Source: Bacteroidia bacterium (GTDB lineage Bacteria; Bacteroidota; Bacteroidia; UKL13-3). From it: a stretch of 50,271 nucleotides of DNA. The position numbers and the translations under genes are program-made. The stretch spans positions 1-50,271 of the forward strand of contig JAGVLJ010000024.1 of the NCBI GenBank assembly GCA_020049855.1, written 5' to 3'. A model generated the notes under the pieces. The model saw nothing but the letters and a program-made list of their open reading frames with translations, was not told where the DNA came from and ran no database searches. Positions 42,641 through 50,271 of this stretch are shown piece by piece (within the stretch, counting starts at the first letter, position 1; each line of letters begins with the position of its first letter).

Positions 42641-43664
42641 AATTCTTTACTTGCTTGTTAAATAGTTCCTCCTTTTCCAAAAAGCGAATGGAAATGGGAA
42701 TATAGTACAACGGTAAGTTTTTTACATAAGGTTGCAGTGTTTTTGCCTGAAGCCTCATAGCATCTTTTTCTGTGGTAAGAATAAATTTTTCGGTTCCCTG
42801 CATTGAATCCAGTTTCTTCCGGATATTCTTCAGGTCATATTTGTTGAACGCGTGGTGATCGCGAAAACCATAATGCAACACTTCTTTAAATTGATTTTTA
42901 CATTCCTTAATCAACGAAGCAGGATTGGCAATACCGGTTACCACCAAACACGAAGCACCCGCTGAAGGTAATAACATGGGGGATGAGTAAAGCGGAGTTA
43001 ATTTGCCATACACAAGGGTGGTAAAATAAACCTGCTGCTTAGGCAAAGGCTGCAATTGTGTGATGATATTTGTTTTGTCCGCTTCGTTCACTTCCTGCGG
43101 GCATTTGCTTACAATAATCAGGTCGGCCCGTTTGGCTCCGGTGGCCGGCTCACGTAAATTCCCTGCCGGCAATAAGTGGTCGTTTACATACAAATTTTCA
43201 TACGATGTAAGGAGAATATTCAGACCAGCTTTCACATACCGATGCTGAAAGGCATCATCCAGTAAAACTACCTCTGTATCTTTTTCGGTAATCAATCGGG
43301 CAATGCCCAGCAGCCTGTCCGCATCAACTGCCACGGCAATATCCGGAAACTTTTTGGTAAATTGCAATGGTTCATCTCCTATATCGGCTGCTTCACTATC
43401 TAGGGTAGCTAGTTGAAACCCTTTTGATTTTCGTTTATATCCTCGGCTTAGGATACCGATTTTAAACTCATCCTTTAACAAAGCGATCAGGTATTCGATA
43501 TGAGGAGTTTTACCTTCACCGCCAATCCTTAAATTCCCAACACAAATAACGGGGGTATCATACAAAACCGATTTTAGCAGGGATAAATCAAAAAGTTTAT
43601 TGCGAAGCCACACCCCTGCACCATATAGCCACGAAATCGGAAATAACAATCTGCGCCAATTCAT
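42612..43664 (-). CDS. lpxK: Tetraacyldisaccharide 4'-kinase LpxK
   Basis: Inner-membrane kinase that phosphorylates lipid A precursor at the 4' position using ATP, the sixth step of lipid A synthesis. Visible are the Walker A GNLRIGGEGKTPHIEYL, the N-terminal membrane-association stretch (LFPISWLYGAGVWLRN), GILSRGYKRKSKGF, DIGDEPLQF and the Walker B-like VVLLDDAFQHRYV. The length (350) is usual. It overlaps punA by 29 bp, an unusually long same-strand overlap, and is divergent from the Nif3-family gene across 31 bp. The ATG at 43664 fits. Confidence 0.96.
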   Translation of the reverse strand: MNWRRLLFPISWLYGAGVWLRNKLFDLSLLKSVLYDTPVICVGNLRIGGEGKTPHIEYLIALLKDEFKIGILSRGYKRKSKGFQLATLDSEAADIGDEPLQFTKKFPDIAVAVDADRLLGIARLITEKDTEVVLLDDAFQHRYVKAGLNILLTSYENLYVNDHLLPAGNLREPATGAKRADLIIVSKCPQEVNEADKTNIITQLQPLPKQQVYFTTLVYGKLTPLYSSPMLLPSAGASCLVVTGIANPASLIKECKNQFKEVLHYGFRDHHAFNKYDLKNIRKKLDSMQGTEKFILTTEKDAMRLQAKTLQPYVKNLPLYYIPISIRFLEKEELFNKQVKNYVRSNKRDY

Positions 43665-43695
43665 CTTATATTGCGGCTAAATTACTGCGATCGTT

Positions 43696-44793
43696 ATGAA
43701 AATAAAAACGGTTATCGATGCCCTTGAGTTATTTGCCCCCCTTTCTTGGCAGGAATCGTTTGATAATGCAGGGCTTATAACCGGGAATAAAGAATGGGAA
43801 CTTACGGGTGCACTGCTTTGTCTCGATTCGGTGGAGGCTGTGGTAGATGAAGCCATTGCTAAAAAATGCAACCTCATTGTAGCCCATCATCCCATTGTGT
43901 TTTCAGGGTTAAAAAAAATCAGCAATAACACTTACGTTGAGCGTACCCTAATTAAGGCCATTAAAAACGATATAGCTATTTATGCCATTCATACCAATCT
44001 GGATAATGTGTATGAAGGGGTAAATCGTAAAATTGCCGAAAAAATCGGATTGGCCAATACGTCTGTGCTTTTGCCCAAATCAGGGACATTAAAAAAATTA
44101 GTTACTTTTTGTCCGACAGCGCAGGCCGAAACCGTACGAATGGCTTTATGCAATGCTGGAGCCGGCACTATTGGTAATTACGACCAATGCAGTTTTTACA
44201 CGGAAGGAATCGGAACCTTTAAAGCCGGAGAAGCAAGTAATCCATTTGCAGGAACTATTGGGGAACTGCACAAAGAAAATGAAACACGCATTGAGGTTAT
44301 TTTTCCCTCAACAATGCAAAAAAGTTTGTTGATGGCTCTTCGTTCTGCACATCCGTACGAAGAAGTTGCGTATGATATTTATACACTTGAAAATACTAAT
44401 CCGATGGTGGGGGCAGGCCTGATTGGTGAATTGGAACAACCTCTTGAGGCTGGTGAGTTTTTAAAATACCTTAAAAAAACCCTCAACCTTTCCTGTATCA
44501 GGCATACTTCGTTAAACTTCCAGACGGTGAAGCGCGTAGCAGTATGCGGAGGGGCAGGAAGTTTTTTACTTACCGATGCCATACGAGCCAAAGCCCAGTT
44601 TTTTATAACAGCCGATTTTAAATATCATCAATTCTTTGATGCTGATAACAAAATAGTTATAGCAGATATAGGGCACTATGAAAGTGAAATATACACCGTA
44701 GAACTTATGGCTCAACTTATTCAGAAAAAAATACCTACTTTTGTACCCGTTTTTTCCGAAACGAATACGAATCCTGTAAATTACTATTGCTGA
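43696..44793 (+). CDS. Nif3-like dinuclear metal-centre protein
   Basis: A 365-residue protein of the NIF3/YbgI/YqfO family, which forms toroidal hexamers with a dimetal site. Metal-ligand motifs are clear: IVAHHPIVFSGL, AIHTNLDNV and ADIGHYESEIYTVEL. Compared with the short form it has a PII-like insert (residues ~130-235), as in YqfO-type proteins. Biochemical function is debated. It begins a unit with the zinc-ribbon coiled-coil gene 3 bp downstream, a pairing I recall as conserved in the phylum. Confidence 0.9.
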   Translation: MKIKTVIDALELFAPLSWQESFDNAGLITGNKEWELTGALLCLDSVEAVVDEAIAKKCNLIVAHHPIVFSGLKKISNNTYVERTLIKAIKNDIAIYAIHTNLDNVYEGVNRKIAEKIGLANTSVLLPKSGTLKKLVTFCPTAQAETVRMALCNAGAGTIGNYDQCSFYTEGIGTFKAGEASNPFAGTIGELHKENETRIEVIFPSTMQKSLLMALRSAHPYEEVAYDIYTLENTNPMVGAGLIGELEQPLEAGEFLKYLKKTLNLSCIRHTSLNFQTVKRVAVCGGAGSFLLTDAIRAKAQFFITADFKYHQFFDADNKIVIADIGHYESEIYTVELMAQLIQKKIPTFVPVFSETNTNPVNYYC

Positions 44794-44796
44794 TAT

Positions 44797-45543
44797 ATGG
44801 AAGTAACTATAGAACAAAAACTGAAAGCGCTGTACAATCTTCAACGAATTGATACAGCCATCAATCAATTAAAATCGGTTAGAGGAGAACTTCCTATGGA
44901 AGTTTCTGATTTGGAAGATGAAATTGCCGGATTAGAAACCCGCCTGCAGAAGATGAATGATGAGGTGAAAGAGTATCAGACTGAGATAAGCGATAATAAA
45001 ATTCGCATTAAAGAGGCCCAAAGTCAGATTAAAAAATATGATGCTCAGCTTTCGAATGTAAAAAACAACCGGGAGTATGACGCGCTTACCAAGGAAATGG
45101 AATTGCAAAATCTCGAAATTCAGGCTGCTGAAAAACGGATTAAAGAATACAATTGGGAAATTGATCAGAAATTGAAATCAATTGAAGTGGCCAAAGTGGA
45201 ACTGGACGGACGCAAGCAGGATTTGGCTAATAAAAATGCCGAGCTTGCCGTGATTATAGAAGAAACCGAAAAGGAAGAAGCCGGGCTAAATAAAGAACGT
45301 GGCAAAGCGGTAAAAATAATTGAAGAACGTTTATTGTTCTCTTACAATAAAATTCGCACCAACGTAAAAAATGGGATTGCCGTAGCTGGTATCCTGCGCG
45401 ATGCATGCGGAGGTTGTTTTGCTAAAATTCCTCCTCAGCGTCAGGCCGATATTCGTCAGCGTAAAAAGATTCTGGTATGCGAGCATTGCGGTCGTATTCT
45501 AACTGATGCCGAAATGGCCAATGAGCAAGCAGTTACTGCCTAA
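44797..45543 (+). CDS. C4 zinc-ribbon coiled-coil protein
   Basis: A 248-residue soluble protein. Residues ~1-180 are Glu/Lys/Leu-rich with heptad pattern, giving a long antiparallel coiled coil. The C-terminal ~60 residues bind zinc through two Cys pairs (ACGGCF, CEHCG), preceded by a conserved NGIAVAGILRDACGGC. This matches the zf-RING_7/CdsZ group, thought to act in RNA or nucleic-acid handling. The gene starts 3 bp after the Nif3-like gene. It has no terminator before the TPR gene and may share its transcript. Confidence 0.88.
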   Translation: MEVTIEQKLKALYNLQRIDTAINQLKSVRGELPMEVSDLEDEIAGLETRLQKMNDEVKEYQTEISDNKIRIKEAQSQIKKYDAQLSNVKNNREYDALTKEMELQNLEIQAAEKRIKEYNWEIDQKLKSIEVAKVELDGRKQDLANKNAELAVIIEETEKEEAGLNKERGKAVKIIEERLLFSYNKIRTNVKNGIAVAGILRDACGGCFAKIPPQRQADIRQRKKILVCEHCGRILTDAEMANEQAVTA

Positions 45544-45578
45544 GTAAATTGTTGTTGCTTTCACTTAACTTAGTGCCA

Positions 45579-47072
45579 ATGAAAAAGTTCTTTTCATTGG
45601 CACTTTTGTTTTTACTACCGGCAGGTAATTTATTTGCCCATTACACCTTTACGCCTAATCTGATAAAAGCACAACAGGCCGTTTTTGAATTACGGTTGTA
45701 TGAAGCGTACACACTTATTCAGGCCGAGCGTAAGGCCGACCCCGATAACCGCCTGCTCGATTTGGTTGAAACCTATGCCGACTGCGCTAAACTGTCAATT
45801 GATGAAAATCGCACCGAATACAAAAGCCTTTTAGCAAAAAGAGAACAGTGGGACGACAATGAAGCAGGGCTGGATTTAAAATCTCCCTACCATTTATTTG
45901 TAAAAGGTGAAATTGCTATGCAATGGGCATTGGTTAAATTAAAATATCAGGATTATGTGAGTGCGGTGTTTGATGTGCGTTTGGCCTACAACAGTTTGGA
46001 TGAGAATATGGAGTTGTTTCCTAAATTCAGTTACAACATCAAAACTATGGGAGCTCTTAAAACCATTATTGGCACGATACCCGATCAGTACCATTGGGTA
46101 ATAAGAATGGTGGGACTTGCAGGGAGCATTGAAGAAGGTACTGCCTTATTGCAACAATTTATCAATGCAAATCTGAGCGAAACGGTTTATCCTTTGTTTC
46201 GCACAAATGCAAAAATGCAGTATGCGTATATTACGTATTTCATTCTCAAAAATAAATCCGAGTGCTGGAAACAGGTAGATGAACTGACAAAAGATTATAA
46301 GACCAATTTATTTCATGCCTGGAATCGCGCTGCGTTTGCAATGAAATGCGGGCATACCGATGAGGCTATTGAAACCCTACAACAGGCGCCCGATCAAAAA
46401 AAATATTATCGTTTTGATTACCTTACCTACCTGCTGGGATTGGCCAAGTTACATCGCTTGGATGCCGATGCCGATATATACCTTAAAAAATATGTAGCCG
46501 AATTTAAAGGAGAAAATTATTTAAAAGATGCCTGCTTTAAATTATACTGGTTTTACGTGATTCATGGAAATGCCACACAGGCTGCGGCATTTAAAACAAT
46601 GATTTCCTCTATTGGCAAAGCATATTTGGACGAAGATAAACACGCCCTGAAAGCGACCAGCGAAGAACAGGATATTACTTTATTGCGGTCGAGGCTTTTG
46701 TTTGATGGCGGCTATTATGACAGGGCACTAAAGGAGCTTAGAACAAAACGCTCTAAAGATTTTACTTCGGCCAAACTAAAAACCGAATTTGAGTATCGTT
46801 TTGCACGTATTATGCACGAGAAAGGCGATTTTCAAAAAGCTATTCCTGTTTACCTGAATTGCATACTTATGGGAGAAAAACTACCTTATTATTATGCGGC
46901 TAACTCATGCCTGCAGTTAGGGTATATTTACGAGCAGCAGAATGATTATCCAAAGGCGGTGTATTATTATAAAAAATGCATAACCTACACTAATCACGAG
47001 TATAAAAACTCGCTGGCGCAAAAAGCTAAAACAGGATTAAAGAGGATAGAAGAGAAGAAGAAGGGTAACTAA
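45579..47072 (+). CDS. Exported TPR-repeat protein
   Basis: A 497-residue exported protein starting at ATG 45579, where the signal peptide begins (MKKFFSLALLFLLPAGNLFA). An upstream TTG frame start adds only ten residues. The mature part is nearly all alpha-helical with TPR-like helices at both ends: AQQAVFELRLYEAYTLIQAE near residue 40, and FARIMHEKGDFQKAIPVYLN, then LGYIYEQQNDYPKAVYYYKK, near the C-terminus. It probably scaffolds protein contacts in the periplasm or on a membrane. Partner unknown. The gap to the zinc-ribbon gene is 35 bp, so they may be co-transcribed. Confidence 0.75.
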   Translation: MKKFFSLALLFLLPAGNLFAHYTFTPNLIKAQQAVFELRLYEAYTLIQAERKADPDNRLLDLVETYADCAKLSIDENRTEYKSLLAKREQWDDNEAGLDLKSPYHLFVKGEIAMQWALVKLKYQDYVSAVFDVRLAYNSLDENMELFPKFSYNIKTMGALKTIIGTIPDQYHWVIRMVGLAGSIEEGTALLQQFINANLSETVYPLFRTNAKMQYAYITYFILKNKSECWKQVDELTKDYKTNLFHAWNRAAFAMKCGHTDEAIETLQQAPDQKKYYRFDYLTYLLGLAKLHRLDADADIYLKKYVAEFKGENYLKDACFKLYWFYVIHGNATQAAAFKTMISSIGKAYLDEDKHALKATSEEQDITLLRSRLLFDGGYYDRALKELRTKRSKDFTSAKLKTEFEYRFARIMHEKGDFQKAIPVYLNCILMGEKLPYYYAANSCLQLGYIYEQQNDYPKAVYYYKKCITYTNHEYKNSLAQKAKTGLKRIEEKKKGN

Positions 47073-47093
47073 AACCTGTTCTTTATCATTTTT

Positions 47094-47120
47094 TTGTTTT
47101 TGGGAGAATACAGACCTTTG
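47094..47120 (+). promoter_or_regulatory. Promoter of the CoA-transferase gene
   Basis: TTG (47094-47096) and GACCTTTG (47113-47120, one mismatch at the first base) are 16 nt apart. The box ends 8 nt before the ATG. Confidence 0.5.
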
Positions 47121-47128
47121 TCTCTGTA

Positions 47129-48427
47129 ATGAAAAAGACACTTAATTATATTTCTGCCGAAGAAGCAGTAAGTAATGTTCGTTCCGGACATAAGGTATTC
47201 TTACATGGCAGTGCGGCCACACCGGTGCATCTTATAAAAAAACTGATTGAGCGAAAAGAATCGCTTGAACGAGTGGAACTGATGAGCATTAGCCTGTATG
47301 GAATTGATTTGAATGACCCGGCACTGCAAGATCATTTTTTTATGAACACGTTGTTTGTGTCGGCCAATGTACGGCAGGCGGTGAATAACGGGAGAGGGGA
47401 TTATGTACCGGTTTTTCTGAGTGAGATTCCTAAGCTTTTTAAAGAGGAGATTTTACCTGTTGATGTAGCTATTATTCACGTATCTGAGCCTGATCGTCAC
47501 GGATATTGTTCGCTGGGTACTTCGGTGGATGTGGCGCGTGCAGCTGTTAGCAAAGCAAAATATGTCATTGCTCAGGTAAATCCACGAATGCCCCGCTTGC
47601 ACGGTGACGGTTTTGTGCACGTAAGCGAAATTGATGCAGCGGTGTTAATCAACGAGCAATTACCCGAGTTGAGTTATGCCTCAGAATGTACTCCGGTAAC
47701 AGATAAAATTGGAGCACAGGTGGCCGAACTGGTAGAGGATGGCAGTACCCTGCAACTGGGAATAGGGTGTATCCCTGATTCGGTTGTTTCTAAACTGGGG
47801 CATTTAAAAAATCTTGGGTTACACTCCGAAATGTTTTCTGACGGGGTAATTCCGTTGATAGAAAGCGGAGTGATTAATAACTCGCTAAAGAAGGTAATAC
47901 CGGGTTATTGTGTAACGGGATTTTTACTTGGCACTCGCAAATTGTACGAATTTGTTGATGATAACCCCATGATTAAGGGATTAGGGATTGATCAGGTAAA
48001 CGACCCGCGCCTTATAAGTAAAAATCCGAAGGTAACAGCGATTAACAGTGCTATTGAAGTTGATTTAACCGGACAGGTGTGTTCTGATTCTATTGGTACA
48101 TACCAATTTTCGGGTATTGGAGGGCAAATGGACTTTATCCGGGGGGCGTCACTCTCTGCCGGTGGCAAACCCATTATTGCCATTCCATCCACTACTAAAA
48201 AAGGAATTTCACGTATTGTTCCCTACTTAAATAAGGGGGCAGGAGTGGTTACCACCAGAGGCGATATTCATTGGGTAGTGACCGAATATGGCCGCGTGAA
48301 TTTGTATGGCATGAATATGAACCAACGGGCACATGCACTTATTTCCATTGCTCACCCCGACCATCGCGAAGAGTTGGATCGTAGACTGTATGAACGCGGA
48401 AAAATGAAAGTCACCGCTAAGGAATAA
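47129..48427 (+). CDS. Acetyl-CoA hydrolase/4-hydroxybutyrate-type CoA-transferase
   Basis: A 432-residue class I CoA-transferase-like enzyme of the acetyl-CoA hydrolase/transferase family, moving CoA between carboxylic acids. The N-terminal lobe has GHKVFLHGSAATPVHLIKKL and HVSEPDRHGYCSLGTSVD. The C-terminal lobe holds the catalytic Glu in TAINSAIEVDLTGQVCSD and the oxyanion-site SGIGGQMDFIRGA. The family includes 4-hydroxybutyrate, succinate, propionate and acetate CoA-transferases; the donor and acceptor cannot be told from this sequence. The stop (48427) abuts the converging dcd stop, with no terminator between. Confidence 0.88.
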   Translation: MKKTLNYISAEEAVSNVRSGHKVFLHGSAATPVHLIKKLIERKESLERVELMSISLYGIDLNDPALQDHFFMNTLFVSANVRQAVNNGRGDYVPVFLSEIPKLFKEEILPVDVAIIHVSEPDRHGYCSLGTSVDVARAAVSKAKYVIAQVNPRMPRLHGDGFVHVSEIDAAVLINEQLPELSYASECTPVTDKIGAQVAELVEDGSTLQLGIGCIPDSVVSKLGHLKNLGLHSEMFSDGVIPLIESGVINNSLKKVIPGYCVTGFLLGTRKLYEFVDDNPMIKGLGIDQVNDPRLISKNPKVTAINSAIEVDLTGQVCSDSIGTYQFSGIGGQMDFIRGASLSAGGKPIIAIPSTTKKGISRIVPYLNKGAGVVTTRGDIHWVVTEYGRVNLYGMNMNQRAHALISIAHPDHREELDRRLYERGKMKVTAKE

Positions 48428-48964
48428 TCAGAATTTATTCTTCCACATCATGCTCTCTACGGGCTTTAATGTGCGCTTGTTGTATTTGGCGTTTTTCTTG
48501 GTATTGTACAAGGTTTCCACCTCACCTTCCACCATAAAGTAGATAAGTTGGCCAATGGGCATTCCAAAGTAAACCCTTACCGGTTGTGCTACGGAAATTT
48601 CCAGAGTCCAGGTATTGCAAAATCCTACGTCTCCTTTTCCGGCTGTAGCATGTATGTCAATTCCCAGCCGCCCGGTACTGCTTTTCCCTTCCAGAAAAGG
48701 AACATGCTTATGGGTTTCGGTATATTCTTCCGTAACCCCAAGGTAAAGGGTGCCTGGGTGCAGCACAAACCCATCTATCGGAATTTCAAACGTGTCAATT
48801 TTATTGTGTGCACGGGCGTCCAGTATCCGGTCTCGGTAAGTGGCCAGGTAACGGCCCAGATGCACATCGTAACTGTTGGTTCCTAAACAATCTTTTCGGA
48901 ACGGCTCAATAAGAATACTTCCTTGTTCTATTTCTTCAAGAATACGTTTGTCGGATAAAATCAT
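48428..48964 (-). CDS. dcd: dCTP deaminase
   Basis: A 178-residue trimeric dUTPase-fold enzyme deaminating dCTP to dUTP, supplying dUMP for thymidylate synthesis. Diagnostic segments are GTNSYDVHLGRYLA, FLEGKSSTGRLGIDIHATAG, GFCNTWTLEI and the C-terminal lid (YFMVEGEVETLYN, then AKYNKRTLKP). The active-site Glu for deamination is in NTWTLEI. Bifunctional DCD-DUT members exist; I take this one to be the mono-functional type by length. Converges with the CoA-transferase gene with zero spacing. Confidence 0.95.
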   Translation of the reverse strand: MILSDKRILEEIEQGSILIEPFRKDCLGTNSYDVHLGRYLATYRDRILDARAHNKIDTFEIPIDGFVLHPGTLYLGVTEEYTETHKHVPFLEGKSSTGRLGIDIHATAGKGDVGFCNTWTLEISVAQPVRVYFGMPIGQLIYFMVEGEVETLYNTKKNAKYNKRTLKPVESMMWKNKF

Positions 48965-49059
48965 GAATTGTTTTTGTTACGTCTATGAAAAATCAAATTA
49001 AAGCGGAGCAATGCTATCAGGCAAGTTAAAAATGTCCAAGTTTTGCACAGCAGTTGTAA

Positions 49060-49983
49060 TTATTTTTCGTTTAGTTCCAATTGCCACAATATGGCACTCC
49101 GGTCGTCACTGCAGGTTATCAGGTGCATGTTATCCAACCACACTATTTTATTTATACTGCTATGGTGTCCGTTGTGGCGGGCAAGGTCAATCACTTTCAG
49201 TAGTTCAAAATTTGCGGCATCCCAAATCTTAAGGGTTTTATCCATGCTCACAGTGGCAAACAGATTTCCGTCAGGATTATAGGAAATGTATTTTATATGC
49301 AGCAAATGGGCATTGATATACTTGAACAAAGTGGCGGGTTGGGTATTGTTCCAAATAGCGAGAATAGCATCCATTCCACCTGATAGGATAAATCTATTAT
49401 CAGGCGAGTAGCTTAACCCAAAAACAGAACTTTTGTGAGCCTCCCATTCATTACGCAGGTTCAGGTCAGGTAAGCTCCATTCCCGTATAGATTGATCGCT
49501 GTATCCGGCCGCAAATTGAGTTTCATCGGAATTTACGGCCAGTATGCGTACATTTTTTTCCGAGGCGGCTAATGAGCGAAGTAGTGTAAAGTCATTTCGG
49601 TTCCACATTTTTATTTGTCCGTCACCACCACAAGTAAGCAGCAGTTCATGTTTTTGCAGGTAATGGATATGATAAACACCGTGGGTGTGAGCCTCAATAT
49701 TTCTGATTTCCTTGCTCAAGGCAAGATCAATTACATGCAAATTTCCTTTCGAGGTTCCGGCAAGCAACCATAAATGCTGCGGGTGAACTGCCAGAAAATA
49801 TACCGGGGAATTTACTTTGGCTATCAGTTGTCCTTCTGACGGATTTGTAGTATCCCATTCCACAATCATTCCATCGGCACCCGAGGTGTAAAAACGGTTA
49901 GGATGAAGGGCAGGACATAAGGCAAATAAGGCATCACTGTGGCCGGTAAAATGGGCTATGCGCTGAACGTGGATTTTTTTCAT
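49060..49983 (-). CDS. WD40-repeat protein
   Basis: A 307-residue protein starting at ATG 49983 (MKKIHVQRIAHFTGHSDALF); an 18-residue upstream extension is rejected because it would cover the promoter. It has about seven WD-type blades: GADGMIVEWDTTN, GKGDGQIKMWN-like CGGDGQIKMWNRNDF, SDQSIREWSLPDL, GGMDAILAIWNNT, SMDKTLKIWDAAN and SDDRSAILWQLEL. It is predicted to be a single cytoplasmic beta-propeller, as there is no signal peptide. Function is unknown; such propellers serve as protein-interaction platforms. Its start is 23 bp from the divergent start at 50007. Confidence 0.88.
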   Translation of the reverse strand: MKKIHVQRIAHFTGHSDALFALCPALHPNRFYTSGADGMIVEWDTTNPSEGQLIAKVNSPVYFLAVHPQHLWLLAGTSKGNLHVIDLALSKEIRNIEAHTHGVYHIHYLQKHELLLTCGGDGQIKMWNRNDFTLLRSLAASEKNVRILAVNSDETQFAAGYSDQSIREWSLPDLNLRNEWEAHKSSVFGLSYSPDNRFILSGGMDAILAIWNNTQPATLFKYINAHLLHIKYISYNPDGNLFATVSMDKTLKIWDAANFELLKVIDLARHNGHHSSINKIVWLDNMHLITCSDDRSAILWQLELNEK

Positions 49984-50000
49984 GAACTTTGGCGAAATTA
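49984..50000. promoter_or_regulatory. Overlapping divergent -7 boxes for the WD40 and PPTase-like genes
   Basis: TAATTTCG on the minus strand (49993-50000) ends 9 nt before the WD40 ATG; GAACTTTG on the plus strand (49984-49991) ends 15 nt before the ATG at 50007. Both have one mismatch to TAnnTTTG. The boxes are 1 bp apart, so the promoters should compete. Confidence 0.4.
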
Positions 50001-50006
50001 ACTCAA

Positions 50007-50271
50007 ATGCCGCTATTCCTCGAACTCCTTTTACCAAACGAATGCAAACTGGCTGTATGGCAGATAACTGAAAGTGCTAATGAATTGAAGGCTCACCTTC
50101 CGGAATTTGTGGAGGAGGTAGATTTGCGGGAGCCAATACCTAATGAATTACTTTTCCGTCAACGGTTAGCATCGCGTATGTTACTTAGCCGGATATTGCA
50201 CGTTGATTCAATTAAGTTGGGAAGGATAGGGATTAAACGAACCATTCTTTTGGAGCCGCAAGCCGAGTTGA
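50007..50271 (+). CDS. 4'-phosphopantetheinyl transferase-like protein, 3'-truncated by window edge
   Basis: An ATG frame open through the right edge (88 codons visible). The N-terminal pattern (CKLAVWQITESANELKAHL, then FRQRLASRMLLSRIL) matches the start of Sfp-type phosphopantetheinyl transferases in Bacteroidota, which activate acyl-carrier and peptidyl-carrier proteins. The magnesium-binding motifs lie farther along and are outside the window, so the family call rests on the first domain. It is divergent from the WD40 gene with 23 bp between start codons. Confidence 0.6.
   Translation, partial: MPLFLELLLPNECKLAVWQITESANELKAHLPEFVEEVDLREPIPNELLFRQRLASRMLLSRILHVDSIKLGRIGIKRTILLEPQAEL

Overview
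The window is chromosomal DNA from a member of the Bacteroidota. The evidence is AT-rich coding DNA (impression, not computed), exact copies of the Bacteroidota -7 promoter box TAnnTTTG in front of many genes, three proteins ending in type IX secretion (T9SS) C-terminal sorting domains, a PorV-like outer-membrane protein, a Porin_10-type barrel and phylum-typical gene pairs (Nif3 followed by a C4 zinc-ribbon coiled-coil protein). No rRNA, tRNA, CRISPR array or intact insertion sequence was found. The exact genus cannot be named from this sequence alone.

Layout. 1-5.1 kb: 3' part of a large secreted beta-helix protein, a strong terminator and valS. 5.2-10.2 kb: recQ overlapping two glycosyltransferases, then convergent ftsE with a small overlapping partner gene. 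10.2-12.0 kb: a large TPR lipoprotein. 12.0-14.9 kb: sparse region with a zinc-ribbon protein divergent from a tail-less SSB, followed by about 1.3 kb of apparently decayed DNA. 14.8-20.4 kb: the most interesting block, a self-contained cluster of a 39-codon leader ORF, a pilin-like protein, a PapD-like chaperone, a second cysteine-rich pilin-like protein and a large usher-like outer-membrane barrel. 20.6-27.6 kb: cupin, purQ, a gltX-lipoprotein-B12-domain operon, enoyl-CoA hydratase, and convergent flavin-reductase-like gene and tyrS. 27.6-28.6 kb: gene-poor. 28.7-33.2 kb: SWIB protein with a histone-H1-like tail, ACP-phosphodiesterase-like protein, PorV-like protein, metF and an exported amidotransferase-like protein. 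33.4-40 kb: Porin_10 barrel, LVIVD/T9SS protein, SET-domain protein and a T9SS-sorted M1 peptidase. 40.1-41.8 kb: a WG-repeat gene split by an in-frame TAG, then tandem hairpins. 41.8-50.3 kb: punA, lpxK, Nif3 family, zinc-ribbon coiled coil, TPR protein, CoA-transferase, dcd, a WD40 protein and the start of a phosphopantetheinyl-transferase-like gene at the right edge.

How genes work together. Most of the window is housekeeping (aminoacyl-tRNA synthetases, purine and folate metabolism, lipid A, DNA repair). Cell-surface genes are scattered through it: T9SS substrates with a PorV-like protein, porins, lipoproteins, and the chaperone/usher-like cluster, which I read as a candidate Bacteroidota surface-fibre assembly system. 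It has its own promoter, a 17-bp inverted repeat just upstream, and an internal terminator after the first pilin-like gene that could set a high pilin-to-usher ratio. A second theme is promoter geometry: in several genes the -7 box ends only 6-9 nt before the start codon, implying almost leaderless mRNAs; this was used to correct several start sites.
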